Assembly (NCBI RefSeq): GCF_030142155.1
Contig: NZ_CP126247.1
Coordinates: forward strand, 682,001-746,000
Direction of reading: 5' to 3'
Length of the DNA: 64,000 nucleotides
Source: Arthrobacter sp. zg-Y820
GTDB lineage: Bacteria > Actinomycetota > Actinomycetes > Actinomycetales > Micrococcaceae
The notes under the pieces are model-generated. The model had not been told where the DNA came from. It searched no databases and saw only the letters and a list, made by a program, of their open reading frames with translations. Numbering within the stretch: the stretch's first letter is position 1; each line of letters begins with the position of its first letter. Both the position numbers and the translations under genes were made by a program. Positions 26,261 through 34,830 of this stretch are shown piece by piece.

Positions 26261-26304
26261 TTTGGCAAATCCCTGCCAGTGCGGAGCGGCAGGGATTTGC
26301 CAAA
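26261..26304. terminator. Long perfect hairpin between convergent genes
   Basis: Seventeen-base perfect arms (TTTGGCAAATCCCTGCC / GGCAGGGATTTGCCAAA) around a ten-base loop. It lies between lldD and the convergent sulfur operon and can terminate both. Confidence 0.75.
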
Positions 26305-26337
26305 GTGGCAGCAGATTCCCAAAGTGGCAGCAGAAGT
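26301..26337. repeat. Direct repeat next to the hairpin
   Basis: CAAAGTGGCAGCAG occurs twice, 22 bases apart (26301-26314 and 26322-26336 region). The first copy begins inside the hairpin's right arm. Only seven bases separate the second copy from the stop of the DszA-like gene. Confidence 0.6.
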
Positions 26338-26343
26338 ACCGGC

Positions 26344-27738
26344 CTAAACCTCCGCCGGCTCCACCGACGAAAACGCACCGCGGTACTTCGCGCCCGGATG
26401 CCGGGACGGCAACCGCGCATCGCCGTCGAACAGCTTCTCCCGTAGCGTGCCGGGACGGTACTCCGTCTGGGCCAGGCCGCGGCGGCGCAGCTCCGGCAGC
26501 ACCCCGTCGATAAAGTCCGTGTAAGAGCCGGGCAGGATCTGGTTGATGATGTTGATGCCGTCCACGCCGGCGTCCTGCCAGTCTTCGAGCCGGTCGACGA
26601 TCTGCTCCGGAGTGCCGGCGATCTGCTGGTTGTCGGCGCGGTAGCGGGCGACATCGGCGATGGTCGGATTGCCGCCGGGCACCGACGCGAACAGCGCCTC
26701 CAGCACGCCGCGCGCCCCGTCGGTCCGCAGATCGCCCAGCGTGGTATCCAGCGGCAGGCCGCCGAGGTCGACGCCGATCCCGCCGCCAATGTGCGCGACA
26801 ATCGCATCGAGGTCCAGATACTCGTCATACTCCGCCTGCTTTGCCTTCACCTCGGCCTCGGTGGAGCCGACGACGAAGGACAGCCCGGCGAAGAACTTGA
26901 TGTCCTCGTTGCGCCGGCCCAGGCCGCGGGCCAGCGCCCGGACCGAGTCGGTGGTTTTCTTCGCGTAGGCGGTGTGCGGTGCGAAGATGAACACCGCTTC
27001 GGCGTTGGCGGCGGCGAACTGCTGGCCGCGTCCGGAGCTGCCGGCCTGGAACAATACCGGCGTGCTCTGCGGAGAGGGCGCGGACAGGTGCGGTCCGTCC
27101 ACCGAGTAGCGCGGGCCGCGGTGCAGGATCTTGTGCACCTTCGCCGGATCGGCATGAAGCCCGGAGGCCTTGTCCTGCAGCAGAGCGCCCTCGTCCCAGG
27201 AGCCCTCCCAGAGTTTGTAGCAAACCTCCAGGTACTCATCGGCCCAGTCATAGCGGCTGTCATGTTCGGCCAGCCCGTCGCCGCCGAAGTTCCGGTGCGC
27301 GTTCTCCAGCACGCTGGTCACAATGTTCCAGGCGACCCTGCCGCCGCTGAGGTGGTCCAGAGTGGACAGCTGCCGGGCGAGCTGGAAGGGATGCGCCTGC
27401 ACCACGGAGCTGGTCAGCGCCAGGCCGAGGTGTTCGGTCCGCGCCGCCAGTGCCGACTGCAGCACCAGCGGATCATTCGCCGGCACCTGCAGCCCGCGCT
27501 CCACATGCGAGGCCCAGCCGCCGTCGTGATCGCCGTACAGTCCGACGACGTCGGCCAGGAACAGCGCGTCGAACTTCGCCGCTTCCAGCCGGGCCGCCAG
27601 ATCGGTCCACAGCCCGAGCTCGTTGAAGCGGTGCTGCTGCGCCTCGGGATGACGCCACAGACCGCCGAGGATGTGGCTGGTGGTGTTCATGGCGAAGGCG
27701 CTCAGGAGCAGCCGCGGGCGTTTGGCGAAAGTGGCCAT
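26344..27738 (-). CDS. FMN-dependent monooxygenase, NtaA/SnaA/DszA family
   Basis: 464 residues, the usual size for the family. Signatures: GLWRHPEAQQHRFNELG, FDALFLADVVGLYG, STLDHLSGGRVAWNIVTS, WADEYLEVCYKLW, VLFQAGSSGRGQQFAA. These bacterial-luciferase-type enzymes use reduced FMN and oxygen to cleave sulfones, nitrilotriacetate and similar compounds. It is the last gene of the riboswitch-controlled operon, its ATG overlapping the stop of the DszC-like gene (TGATG). With DszC-like and ABC transporter partners it most probably releases sulfite or sulfinates from an organosulfur compound; the substrate is not identifiable. Confidence 0.88.
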   Translation of the reverse strand: MATFAKRPRLLLSAFAMNTTSHILGGLWRHPEAQQHRFNELGLWTDLAARLEAAKFDALFLADVVGLYGDHDGGWASHVERGLQVPANDPLVLQSALAARTEHLGLALTSSVVQAHPFQLARQLSTLDHLSGGRVAWNIVTSVLENAHRNFGGDGLAEHDSRYDWADEYLEVCYKLWEGSWDEGALLQDKASGLHADPAKVHKILHRGPRYSVDGPHLSAPSPQSTPVLFQAGSSGRGQQFAAANAEAVFIFAPHTAYAKKTTDSVRALARGLGRRNEDIKFFAGLSFVVGSTEAEVKAKQAEYDEYLDLDAIVAHIGGGIGVDLGGLPLDTTLGDLRTDGARGVLEALFASVPGGNPTIADVARYRADNQQIAGTPEQIVDRLEDWQDAGVDGINIINQILPGSYTDFIDGVLPELRRRGLAQTEYRPGTLREKLFDGDARLPSRHPGAKYRGAFSSVEPAEV

Positions 27739-29093
27739 CAGGAAACAGCTCCGGAGGTGGAAGGGGCGGCGGGCGAGGGCGTGGACGGCGCGGCGGTCGG
27801 CGACGGGGCGTCGCCGATGCTGTGCAGGCCGGTGGGAATGGTGCCGTTGACCAGGTAGTCGCCGACGGACCGGGCCTTGAACGCGCTCGGGTTGTGGGTG
27901 GCGACCGTGCGGGCGTTGCGCCAGTGCCGGTCCAGGGCCTTGCCGCGGCTGACGGCGGAGGCTCCGGTGACGTCGAAGAGGGCGCTCGCCGCCTCCAGCA
28001 CCAGGCCGGGCACCATGACGTGGGCCTGCTGCACGGCCAGTTCCGCACGCAGGAACGCCTCCTCGACTGATAGCCCTAGCGCAGGATCCGCTGCGGCGTC
28101 GAGGTCGCGGGCCGCCGTGGTGACCACGGCTTCGGCGGCGTAGACCTTGGCGGCGAGCAGGCCAACGTGTTCCTGAATCAGCGGATCGTTGCGGAACAGC
28201 TCACCGGACCCGGTATTGAAGGTGCGGGTGCGGGCCTGCACCAGGGCGGTCGCATCGCGCAGCGCCGCCCGGCCGATGCCGGCCAGGACCGCCAGCAGGA
28301 AGAGCTGGAAAAACGCCGGTTCCAGGGTGCTGGTGACCTGGCGCTGCAGGATGTTTCCGGCGTCCACCGGCACGTCGTCGAACACCGCGGTGCCGGTGCC
28401 GGTGAGCGGCTGGCCGAAACCGTCCCAGTCATCGACGATGCACACCTCCGGGGCGTCGGCGGGCACAACGGCGTACTGCCGTCCCTCCACCCCGGCGGTG
28501 CTGGCCATCACCACCACCCAGTCAGCGAAGATGCTGCCCGTGGTGTAGTATTTTTCGCCCTTCAACAGCCACTGTCCGTCCTGCTGCCGCAGCGTGGTGG
28601 CGGTGGTGCCCAGGACGTTGCCGGAGCGTTCGGTCGCGGCGTTGCCGAAAATCTGCCCGGCGAGAATCCGCGGAAACCACAGGTCCCGGAATGCGGCCGG
28701 TTGCAGGGCGGCCGTCTCGCCGAACGCGAAGTGGGAGCGCAGCAGATGCGCCACATTGGAATCCGCCGCGGCCAGCTCGATGAGCAGCCGGAACAGGTGC
28801 TCGGCGCTGACCGGGTCTCCGCCGTGTTCGGCCGGGACACGCAGCGCGGTGAAGCCGGAGTCCTGAAGCCACCCGACCTGCTCGAACGGCAGGATCCGGG
28901 ACTGCTCGCGGTCCAGGGCTCCGGCGGCAATGCGGTCAAAGACCGGACGGAACCGGGCGGCCAGGGCCGCGTACCGGGCCTCGCCGTCGGCGGGGAGGCG
29001 GTCCGGGGCGGGGCGGTTCTCGGCGGGTTTGTGGTTCGCGGCGGTGCGGTCGGTGGTGCCGTCCAGGGTTGGACTGGCGGTGGGGAGGCTCAT
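27738..29093 (-). CDS. DszC/SfnB-like flavin monooxygenase (acyl-CoA dehydrogenase fold)
   Basis: 451 residues. Acyl-CoA dehydrogenase fold with the DszC/SfnB type features: FAFGETAALQPAA, GNAATERSGN, LKGEKYYTTGSIFADW, and the C-terminal DRHWRNARTVATHNP that marks flavin monooxygenases of this branch rather than true acyl-CoA dehydrogenases. A ~30-residue Pro/Ser/Ala tail is an unusual addition. Start ATG overlaps the ABC ATPase stop by four bases. Likely oxidises a thioether or sulfoxide using FMNH2 supplied by a separate reductase not in view. Confidence 0.85.
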   Translation of the reverse strand: MSLPTASPTLDGTTDRTAANHKPAENRPAPDRLPADGEARYAALAARFRPVFDRIAAGALDREQSRILPFEQVGWLQDSGFTALRVPAEHGGDPVSAEHLFRLLIELAAADSNVAHLLRSHFAFGETAALQPAAFRDLWFPRILAGQIFGNAATERSGNVLGTTATTLRQQDGQWLLKGEKYYTTGSIFADWVVVMASTAGVEGRQYAVVPADAPEVCIVDDWDGFGQPLTGTGTAVFDDVPVDAGNILQRQVTSTLEPAFFQLFLLAVLAGIGRAALRDATALVQARTRTFNTGSGELFRNDPLIQEHVGLLAAKVYAAEAVVTTAARDLDAAADPALGLSVEEAFLRAELAVQQAHVMVPGLVLEAASALFDVTGASAVSRGKALDRHWRNARTVATHNPSAFKARSVGDYLVNGTIPTGLHSIGDAPSPTAAPSTPSPAAPSTSGAVS

Positions 29094-30880
29094 GAGGTTC
29101 CTTTCGAGCGGGAGGCGGCGAGATCCCGGAGCCGGTGTCCGGGGTTGGCGGCAAGAAGCCGCCGGGTGTATTCGCTGGCGGGATCGGCGAAGATCGCGGC
29201 GGTGGGTCCGGTTTCGACGAGCCGTCCGCGGTGCATCACCCCGACGTCGTCGGAGACTTGTTCCACCACGTGCAGGTCATGGGAGATGAACAGATAGGAC
29301 AGTCCGAGGTCATCCTGCAGCGACTTCAGCAGCTCCAGGACCTGCGCCTGGGTCAGCACGTCCAGGGCGCTCAGCGCCTCGTCCAGGACCAGGGTCTTGG
29401 CGCCCAGCACCAGGGCGCGGGCGATGGCCACCCGCTGCCGCTGGCCGCCGGACAGTTCCCTCGGCCGGCTCCGGCCCACCCGTTCGGGCAGCCGCACCTG
29501 GTCCAGCAGCTCGGCGACCCGCGCCGCCCGCTCGGTCTTGGTGCCCACCCGGTAATTGCGCAGCGGTTCACCGATGATCTCGGCGACGCTCAGCCGCGGA
29601 TCCAGGGCGGTATCCGGATTCTGATACACCAGCTGCAGGCCGCGCCACAGCTCGCGCCGCGCCCTGCCGGCCAGGCCGGTGACGTCCCCGCCGGCAACCC
29701 GGACGGTGCCGCCGGTCGGGTCCAGCAGCCGCAGGATCAGCCGGGCCGTGGTCGATTTGCCGGAGCCCGATTCACCGACCAGCGCGAAGGTGGTGCCCGG
29801 ACGGACCGCAAAGGACACCCCGTCCACAGCCCTGCGTTCCTCGCCGGTGCGGGAAAAAACCTTCACCAGGTCGCGGACTTCCAGCGCGGGCACGGCCGCC
29901 GGGATGCTCGACGGCGCTTCCGGGGAGGGGGCCGACGACGGCGGCTCGCCCGTCCGGTGTCCGCCGTCGCGCCGCCCGGGGGAGGCCTTCTCGAGCAGCT
30001 GCGCGGTGTACGGATCTTCCGGCCGGGTCAGGAGGTCCAGGACGGGGCGGTCCTCCCGGATGCGGCCGCCGTTCATGACGACGACGCGGGCGGCGTAGTC
30101 GGTGGCGACGGCCAGATCATGCGTCACGAAGATGACGGCGGTTCCGAAGGTGCGGGCCAGCCGCTCGAAGACCTCCAGCACCCGGCTCTGCACGGTCACG
30201 TCCAGGGCCGACGTCGGCTCGTCGGCGATCAGCAGGTCCGGCTGCAGCGCAAAGGCGATCGCGATCAGGACCCGCTGCTTCAGGCCGCCGGACAGCTCGT
30301 GGGGATACTGGTGCACGCGGTCCTCCGGGCGGTCGATGCCGACCAGCTCCAGCAGGGCGATGACCTCGCGGCGCAGCTCGGCGCGGGTGCGCCGCCCGGA
30401 CCCGGCCTGCCCCGCGCCCGGATGCAGCCGGAAGATCTCGGACACCTGGGAGCCAATGGTCTGCACCGGATCCAGTGAGGCTCCGGGGTCCTGCGGAACC
30501 AGGCCGATCCGCCGGCCGCGCAGCCGCCGGAAGCCGCGGTCCGAGAGACCGGTGAGGTCCTCGCCGTCGAAGGTGAGGCTGCCGGCGGTTATGCGGCCAG
30601 TATCGGGAAGGAGCCCGATGATGGCGTGCGCCAGGGTGGATTTTCCGGACCCGGATTCCCCGACCACCGCGACGATTTCACCGCGCCGCACTTCAAGGTC
30701 GACGCCGGAAACGGCAGGCGGGGCTGCGGGGCCGAGCCCGGAAGTGGTGCGGCCGTAGTTAATGGTCAGGCCGCGGATCTGCAGAAGCGGTCCGGCGGCG
30801 GGACCGACAACTGATGCGGGACGGACAACTGATTCCGGCTGCGGCGCCACGGTGGCTGTGGAGGAGGTGCTGGTGCTCAT
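29090..30880 (-). CDS. Fused double ATPase of oligopeptide/nickel-type ABC importer
   Basis: 596 residues with two nucleotide-binding domains. First: VVGESGSGKST, LSGGLKQRVLIAIAFALQ, LLIADEPTSALD. Second: LVGESGSGKST, LSGGQRQRVAIARALVL, and TLVLDEALSALD, where the usual Pro-Thr after Asp-Glu is Ala-Leu; the catalytic Glu remains. A Pro/Ser-rich linker joins them. ATG at 30880 has AAAGGAAC ahead; an in-frame extension to 31036 lies over the permease gene. Drives uptake through the two permeases upstream in the operon. Confidence 0.92.
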   Translation of the reverse strand: MSTSTSSTATVAPQPESVVRPASVVGPAAGPLLQIRGLTINYGRTTSGLGPAAPPAVSGVDLEVRRGEIVAVVGESGSGKSTLAHAIIGLLPDTGRITAGSLTFDGEDLTGLSDRGFRRLRGRRIGLVPQDPGASLDPVQTIGSQVSEIFRLHPGAGQAGSGRRTRAELRREVIALLELVGIDRPEDRVHQYPHELSGGLKQRVLIAIAFALQPDLLIADEPTSALDVTVQSRVLEVFERLARTFGTAVIFVTHDLAVATDYAARVVVMNGGRIREDRPVLDLLTRPEDPYTAQLLEKASPGRRDGGHRTGEPPSSAPSPEAPSSIPAAVPALEVRDLVKVFSRTGEERRAVDGVSFAVRPGTTFALVGESGSGKSTTARLILRLLDPTGGTVRVAGGDVTGLAGRARRELWRGLQLVYQNPDTALDPRLSVAEIIGEPLRNYRVGTKTERAARVAELLDQVRLPERVGRSRPRELSGGQRQRVAIARALVLGAKTLVLDEALSALDVLTQAQVLELLKSLQDDLGLSYLFISHDLHVVEQVSDDVGVMHRGRLVETGPTAAIFADPASEYTRRLLAANPGHRLRDLAASRSKGTS

Positions 30881-30894
30881 GCGGTGTTCCTTTC

Positions 30895-31788
30895 TCAGAA
30901 CCTGAGGCGCTGAAGCAGCTGCCGGCCGACGGCGGCCAGCAGGACCACGGTGGCGACGATGACGAGTCCGGGCAGCGAGGTCATCCACCAGGCGGTGCCC
31001 AGATACTGGCGGCCCTCGGCGATCAGCAGGCCCCATTCGGGTTCGGGCGGCGGAGCCCCGAAGCCCAAGAAGCCCAGCGAGGACACCACGAGGATGGCCG
31101 CGCCCAGATCCACGGCGACGAGCGAGAGCACCGGTCCTGCGGCGTTGGGCAGCAGATGCCGGCGCAGCACGCTCCAGTAGGTGCCGCCGGTGAGGAAGGC
31201 CGCCTCGACGAACTCCAGGTTCCGGACCCGGAGCACCTCGGCGCGGACCACCCGGGCGAAGGAAGCGATGGCGGCGATGCCCACGCCGATGCCGAGCGAG
31301 ACCGGTCCCGGGGAAGAGGCTGTGACGATGATCAGGGCGATCAGAAAGCCGGGCACCGCGAGCAGGACATCGACCAGGCGCATCGTGACGGCATCGGCGG
31401 CCCGTCCGGCCGTGGCCGCGAGAACGCCGATCAGGGTTCCGGCGACGAGGCCGATCAGCACGGCCAGCCCGGCGGTCAGGAACGTCTGCGAGGTGCCGTG
31501 CACCACGCGGGCGAAAACGTCGCGCCCGAGGTGGTCGGTGCCGAACCAGTGCGCGGCCGACGGCGCGAGGAACTTCTCCTGCGGAATGCCGCTGATCGGA
31601 TCCTGCCCGCTGAACAGGCCGGGGAAGAACGCCCAGGCGGCGATCAGCAGCACCGGCAGCAGGGTCAGGGCGAGGGCGGAACGGGAACCCGGCCGCCGTC
31701 GTCGTACAGGGGAAGCGGGGGCAGCGTCAGCCGGGCCGGGCGGAAGCGGTGCGCCCGCCGGAGCGGTGGGGAGGGAAATCTGTGTCAT
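30895..31788 (-). CDS. DppC-type ABC permease
   Basis: 297 residues; an N-terminal Pro-rich leader, then about six membrane segments. HWFGTDHLGRDVFARVVHG is the DppC/OppC signature at the start of the permease domain, and the EAAFLTGGTYWSVLRRHLLPN loop is the coupling helix for the ATPase. Second permease of the sulfur-linked importer. Confidence 0.92.
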   Translation of the reverse strand: MTQISLPTAPAGAPLPPGPADAAPASPVRRRRPGSRSALALTLLPVLLIAAWAFFPGLFSGQDPISGIPQEKFLAPSAAHWFGTDHLGRDVFARVVHGTSQTFLTAGLAVLIGLVAGTLIGVLAATAGRAADAVTMRLVDVLLAVPGFLIALIIVTASSPGPVSLGIGVGIAAIASFARVVRAEVLRVRNLEFVEAAFLTGGTYWSVLRRHLLPNAAGPVLSLVAVDLGAAILVVSSLGFLGFGAPPPEPEWGLLIAEGRQYLGTAWWMTSLPGLVIVATVVLLAAVGRQLLQRLRF

Positions 31789-31811
31789 CGGGAAGCCTGT
31801 CGGAAGCGTGG

Positions 31812-32768
31812 TCAGGAGGCGAGGGCGGGGGCGGATCCCTGCCGGGCGTTGAGGATGCGCGGATCGAGCAGCGGATGCAGCAGGTCCACCAGGAGGTTGA
31901 CCGCCACGAACACCGTGGCCGTCAGCAGGACCAGGCCCTGGACCAGCGGCACGTCCTGGGTGGTGACCGCCTGCAGGACCACCGAGCCCAGGCCGGCGCG
32001 GGCAAACACGGTTTCCGTGATCACCGACCCGGCGAACAGGGTGCCCACGGTGATACCCAGGATGGACAGGGCGGGACCGGCGGCGTTTTTCAGCGCGTGC
32101 CGGTAGAAAATCCAGGCCGGGGAGGCGCCCTTGGCGCGGAGCACGTTGATGAACGGCTGCCGGTAGACCTGCTCCACGCCCTTGAGCAGCACCTGCGCCA
32201 TGGGGGCGGACACATGGAGCGCGAGCACGACCACCGGCACGGCGAGGGAGAGGAAGGAACCGTCGGGGAACAGCGACAGCACGCCCAGCCGGATGGAGAG
32301 CAGCTCGAGCAGCACCAGTCCCAGCCAGAACACCGGGACGGCGGAGAACAGCGGCGGCAGGTTCGCCAGTGCCCGCCGCAGCACCGGCGACGGGGCCAGG
32401 GTGGCGGCGGCGACCACGGCCAGGGCGATGACGACGGCGGTGCCCAGGGCGGAGCCGGCCAGCGCCAGGGTGGAGCCGAGCGCGCCGCCGATGCGCTCGG
32501 TGACCGGTTCCCCGGAGGTCAGGGAGAAGCCGGCGTCGCCGCGCAGCAGGGCGGCCAGCTGCTGGAGATACTGGACCAGCAGCGGCTGGTCATAGCCGTA
32601 CTGGCTTTTCATGGTGTCGATTGCCGCCTGGTCGACGGCAGAATCGGAGGTCAGGAAGATGGTGACCGGATCGCTGGGCAGCAGCTGCACGGCGAGGAAA
32701 ATCAGGGTGTAGGCGAGCCAGACCACCAGCAGCGCCTGCCCGATCCGGTGCGCGAGGTAACGGCCCAC
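31812..32768 (-). CDS. DppB-type ABC permease
   Basis: 318 residues. MGRYLAHRIGQALLVVWLAYTL and LPSDPVTIFLTSD at the N-terminus and FINVLRAKGASPAWIFYRHALKN as coupling loop mark a DppB/OppB permease. First permease of the operon, three bases after the binding-protein stop. Confidence 0.92.
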   Translation of the reverse strand: MGRYLAHRIGQALLVVWLAYTLIFLAVQLLPSDPVTIFLTSDSAVDQAAIDTMKSQYGYDQPLLVQYLQQLAALLRGDAGFSLTSGEPVTERIGGALGSTLALAGSALGTAVVIALAVVAAATLAPSPVLRRALANLPPLFSAVPVFWLGLVLLELLSIRLGVLSLFPDGSFLSLAVPVVVLALHVSAPMAQVLLKGVEQVYRQPFINVLRAKGASPAWIFYRHALKNAAGPALSILGITVGTLFAGSVITETVFARAGLGSVVLQAVTTQDVPLVQGLVLLTATVFVAVNLLVDLLHPLLDPRILNARQGSAPALAS

Positions 32769-32771
32769 GGG

Positions 32772-34469
32772 TTAGCCGTCCACTTTCCATGCGCTTTGGA
32801 AGATGGGAGCCGTGCCGGAGGTGAACTCGATGTGCGTGCTGCGGTGCGCCCCGTAGACCTGGACTTCGTCCCAGAGGACCAGCGAGAAGGCCTTGTCCAC
32901 CACGAGGGCCCGCTGCTCGGCGGCCAGGACCTCGTCCCGTTCCGGGCCCGGGGCCGCGGCGCGCTCGGCGGCGAACAGGGCGTTCAGCTCCGGATCCGAG
33001 GTGTGCGTCATGGTGTTGTTGGCCGGTTCGAAGATGGGCCCGAGTCCGCCGTAAATGAATTGGCGGGTGCCGTAGAATTCGACGTTCGGATCCGGCATGG
33101 CGGTGGTGAGGAACGTGTTGTCGCCGGCCCGGTTGTTCAGTTTCACGCCGATCTGCCGCCACTGCTGCTCGATCAGTTCAAAGGCCGGTTTGATGACCAC
33201 CGAGTTGTTGGAGCTGGTGACCGTCACCTCGAGCTTCTCGCCGTCCTTCTCGCGGATGCCGTCGCTGCCGGGCTGCCAACCGGCGTCGTCCAGGAGCTTT
33301 TTGGCTTTCTCGGGGTCATAGGCCAGATCGGCGCTCAGGTCGACGAACCCCGGCGCCTGATGGTTCAGGACCGAGCCGGCCAGGGTGTAGCTCTCGGAGA
33401 GCACCGTGTCCTTGATGGACTGCCGGTCGATGCCGGCCTGCAGCGCCTGTCGGACCGCAGGATCGGCCAGCTTGCCGCTGCCGATCCGCACGGCCGCCAT
33501 GTTCACGGTGAGGTCCACGCCGTCGGCCGCCACCACCTGATTGCCGCTGGCCGCCAGCGCCGCCTCATCCACCGGCTGCAGGCCGCGCACCAGATCGACC
33601 TGGCCGGACTGGACGGCGCCGGCGCGGTGGGCGACCTCGGGCAGGTACTTGATCACCACCTTGTCCAGGTGCGCCTCACCCGGATTGTCGGCGCCCTCAG
33701 GAGCCCAGGCGTAGCCGTCCCGCTTCGCGAGCACGACTTCCTCATCGGGCTTTTCCGACTCGTAAACGAACGGGCCGGAGCCGGAGATGGATGAGATGGC
33801 GGACTGTCCGGCGGCATCCTGCTGCAGCGTGGCCGGGGAGACCAGACCGGCGGTGACGGAGGACGTGGCGCGCAGGAAGTTGGAGTTCGGAGCATCCAGG
33901 GTGACCTTCACCTGGTTAGTGCCGATCACTTCGCTGGTCTGGTAGCCGGCGAAGTCCACGTTCGGCTGGATCTGCGCGGCGGGAATGCCATGGCCGAAGC
34001 TGTCCAGGTTGGCCTTTATCGCGGCCGCGTCGAGCGCCGTTCCATCGCTGAACGTGACGCCGGGGCGGATGGTGAAGGTGAACTCGGTGCTGTCGGCGTT
34101 GGCCGAGAACGCCGAGGCAATCCACGGCACCGGCTCGCCCTTCTCCGGGTCAAAGTAGGTCAGCCGGTCCAGCACTGAATTGAGCACGTTGGACTTCTCG
34201 TAGAAGCGTGCCGCCTGGGTCTGCCAGTTGTTGATGGGCGTGACTTCGGCGTAGACGAGGGTGCCGCCGTCGACCGGCTCTCCGGCCGGTGAGGCCTGAG
34301 CATTCGCGGCGTTGGCGCCGGCACTGCCGCCTTGCGCGCCGGATCCGCAGCCGGTGAGGGTCAGGGCTGCCGCGGCGAACAGTGCCGCGATCCGCAGGGG
34401 TGTGCGGGGGCCGTTGGGGTGGCCGGAGATGCGGCCGTTGATGCGGCCGGTTGGAGCAGGGCTGACCAT
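32772..34469 (-). CDS. Family 5 substrate-binding lipoprotein
   Basis: 565 residues. A 25-residue basic leader precedes the lipoprotein signal ALFAAAALTLTGCGSG. Then a family 5 (peptide/nickel/opine) binding fold: GGTLVYAEVTPINNWQTQ, FTIRPGVTFSDGTALDAAAIKAN, RQALQAGIDRQSI. It is the first gene behind a SAM riboswitch and shares its operon with DszA/DszC-like enzymes, so its ligand is probably a sulfur-containing organic compound rather than a peptide. GAGAGG nine bases ahead of ATG 34469 is the ribosome site; a complementary TCCTC/GAGGA stem (34477-34498) can hide it. Confidence 0.88.
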   Translation of the reverse strand: MVSPAPTGRINGRISGHPNGPRTPLRIAALFAAAALTLTGCGSGAQGGSAGANAANAQASPAGEPVDGGTLVYAEVTPINNWQTQAARFYEKSNVLNSVLDRLTYFDPEKGEPVPWIASAFSANADSTEFTFTIRPGVTFSDGTALDAAAIKANLDSFGHGIPAAQIQPNVDFAGYQTSEVIGTNQVKVTLDAPNSNFLRATSSVTAGLVSPATLQQDAAGQSAISSISGSGPFVYESEKPDEEVVLAKRDGYAWAPEGADNPGEAHLDKVVIKYLPEVAHRAGAVQSGQVDLVRGLQPVDEAALAASGNQVVAADGVDLTVNMAAVRIGSGKLADPAVRQALQAGIDRQSIKDTVLSESYTLAGSVLNHQAPGFVDLSADLAYDPEKAKKLLDDAGWQPGSDGIREKDGEKLEVTVTSSNNSVVIKPAFELIEQQWRQIGVKLNNRAGDNTFLTTAMPDPNVEFYGTRQFIYGGLGPIFEPANNTMTHTSDPELNALFAAERAAAPGPERDEVLAAEQRALVVDKAFSLVLWDEVQVYGAHRSTHIEFTSGTAPIFQSAWKVDG

Positions 34470-34570
34470 GGGAGGGTCCTCTCAGTTCGCACCGAGGAAC
34501 ACGGCATTCGAGCACGCTGGATCCGTCACTGCGAGCGGTGCTGCAGTTACGGGCCACCGGAGAAGTGAGT

Positions 34571-34653
34571 CCATCGGTCCTGGCATGAGCACCGTCCCCG
34601 AAGGGTGGTTGCTGCGACGTCAACGAGCCAGGTCTCTCAGCCGCTCTGGATGG
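34571..34653 (-). ncRNA. SAM (S-box, SAM-I-type) riboswitch
   Basis: On the complement the leader reads CCATCCAGAGCGGCTGAGAG, then ACCTGGCTCGTTGACG, GCAGCAACC, and GGTGCTCATGCCAGGACCGATGG region. This preserves the S-box order: P1 (CCATC/GATGG), AGAGCGGCTGAGAGA, TGGC..GTTGACG, GCAACC, GGTGC..CC. Binding of S-adenosylmethionine would shut expression when sulfur is plentiful. A stem able to cover the ribosome site downstream suggests translational control. The rest of the 361-base gap (34470-34830) holds this leader and presumably the promoter; nothing else was recognised. Confidence 0.85.
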
Positions 34654-34830
34654 TAAAGGTGTCCGGATTGGATAGGCGGACAGCACCATGGAAGCGCGGT
34701 TTGTCCTCGGCGGGCAACACAATGACGGCCTGTGTCCCTAAGCGCCGGTCGGTGACGTTTTACGTCGCGCCGTGTCATAAACGGCGTCTCTATGAAGCTC
34801 CGGGTCTCCAAGACCTGCCGCCGAGGCGGA

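Noticed and set aside
24786..26828. 680-codon minus-strand frame across lldD
   Set aside because: Opposite the intact LldD and lacks a domain pattern; shadow of third-position GC.
27738..29093. Annotation as a true acyl-CoA dehydrogenase
   Set aside because: HWRNARTVATHNP and partnership with a DszA-like enzyme indicate the flavin monooxygenase branch.
31749..33794. 681-codon plus-strand frame over the ABC permease and binding-protein genes
   Set aside because: The minus-strand proteins have clear family motifs; this frame has none.
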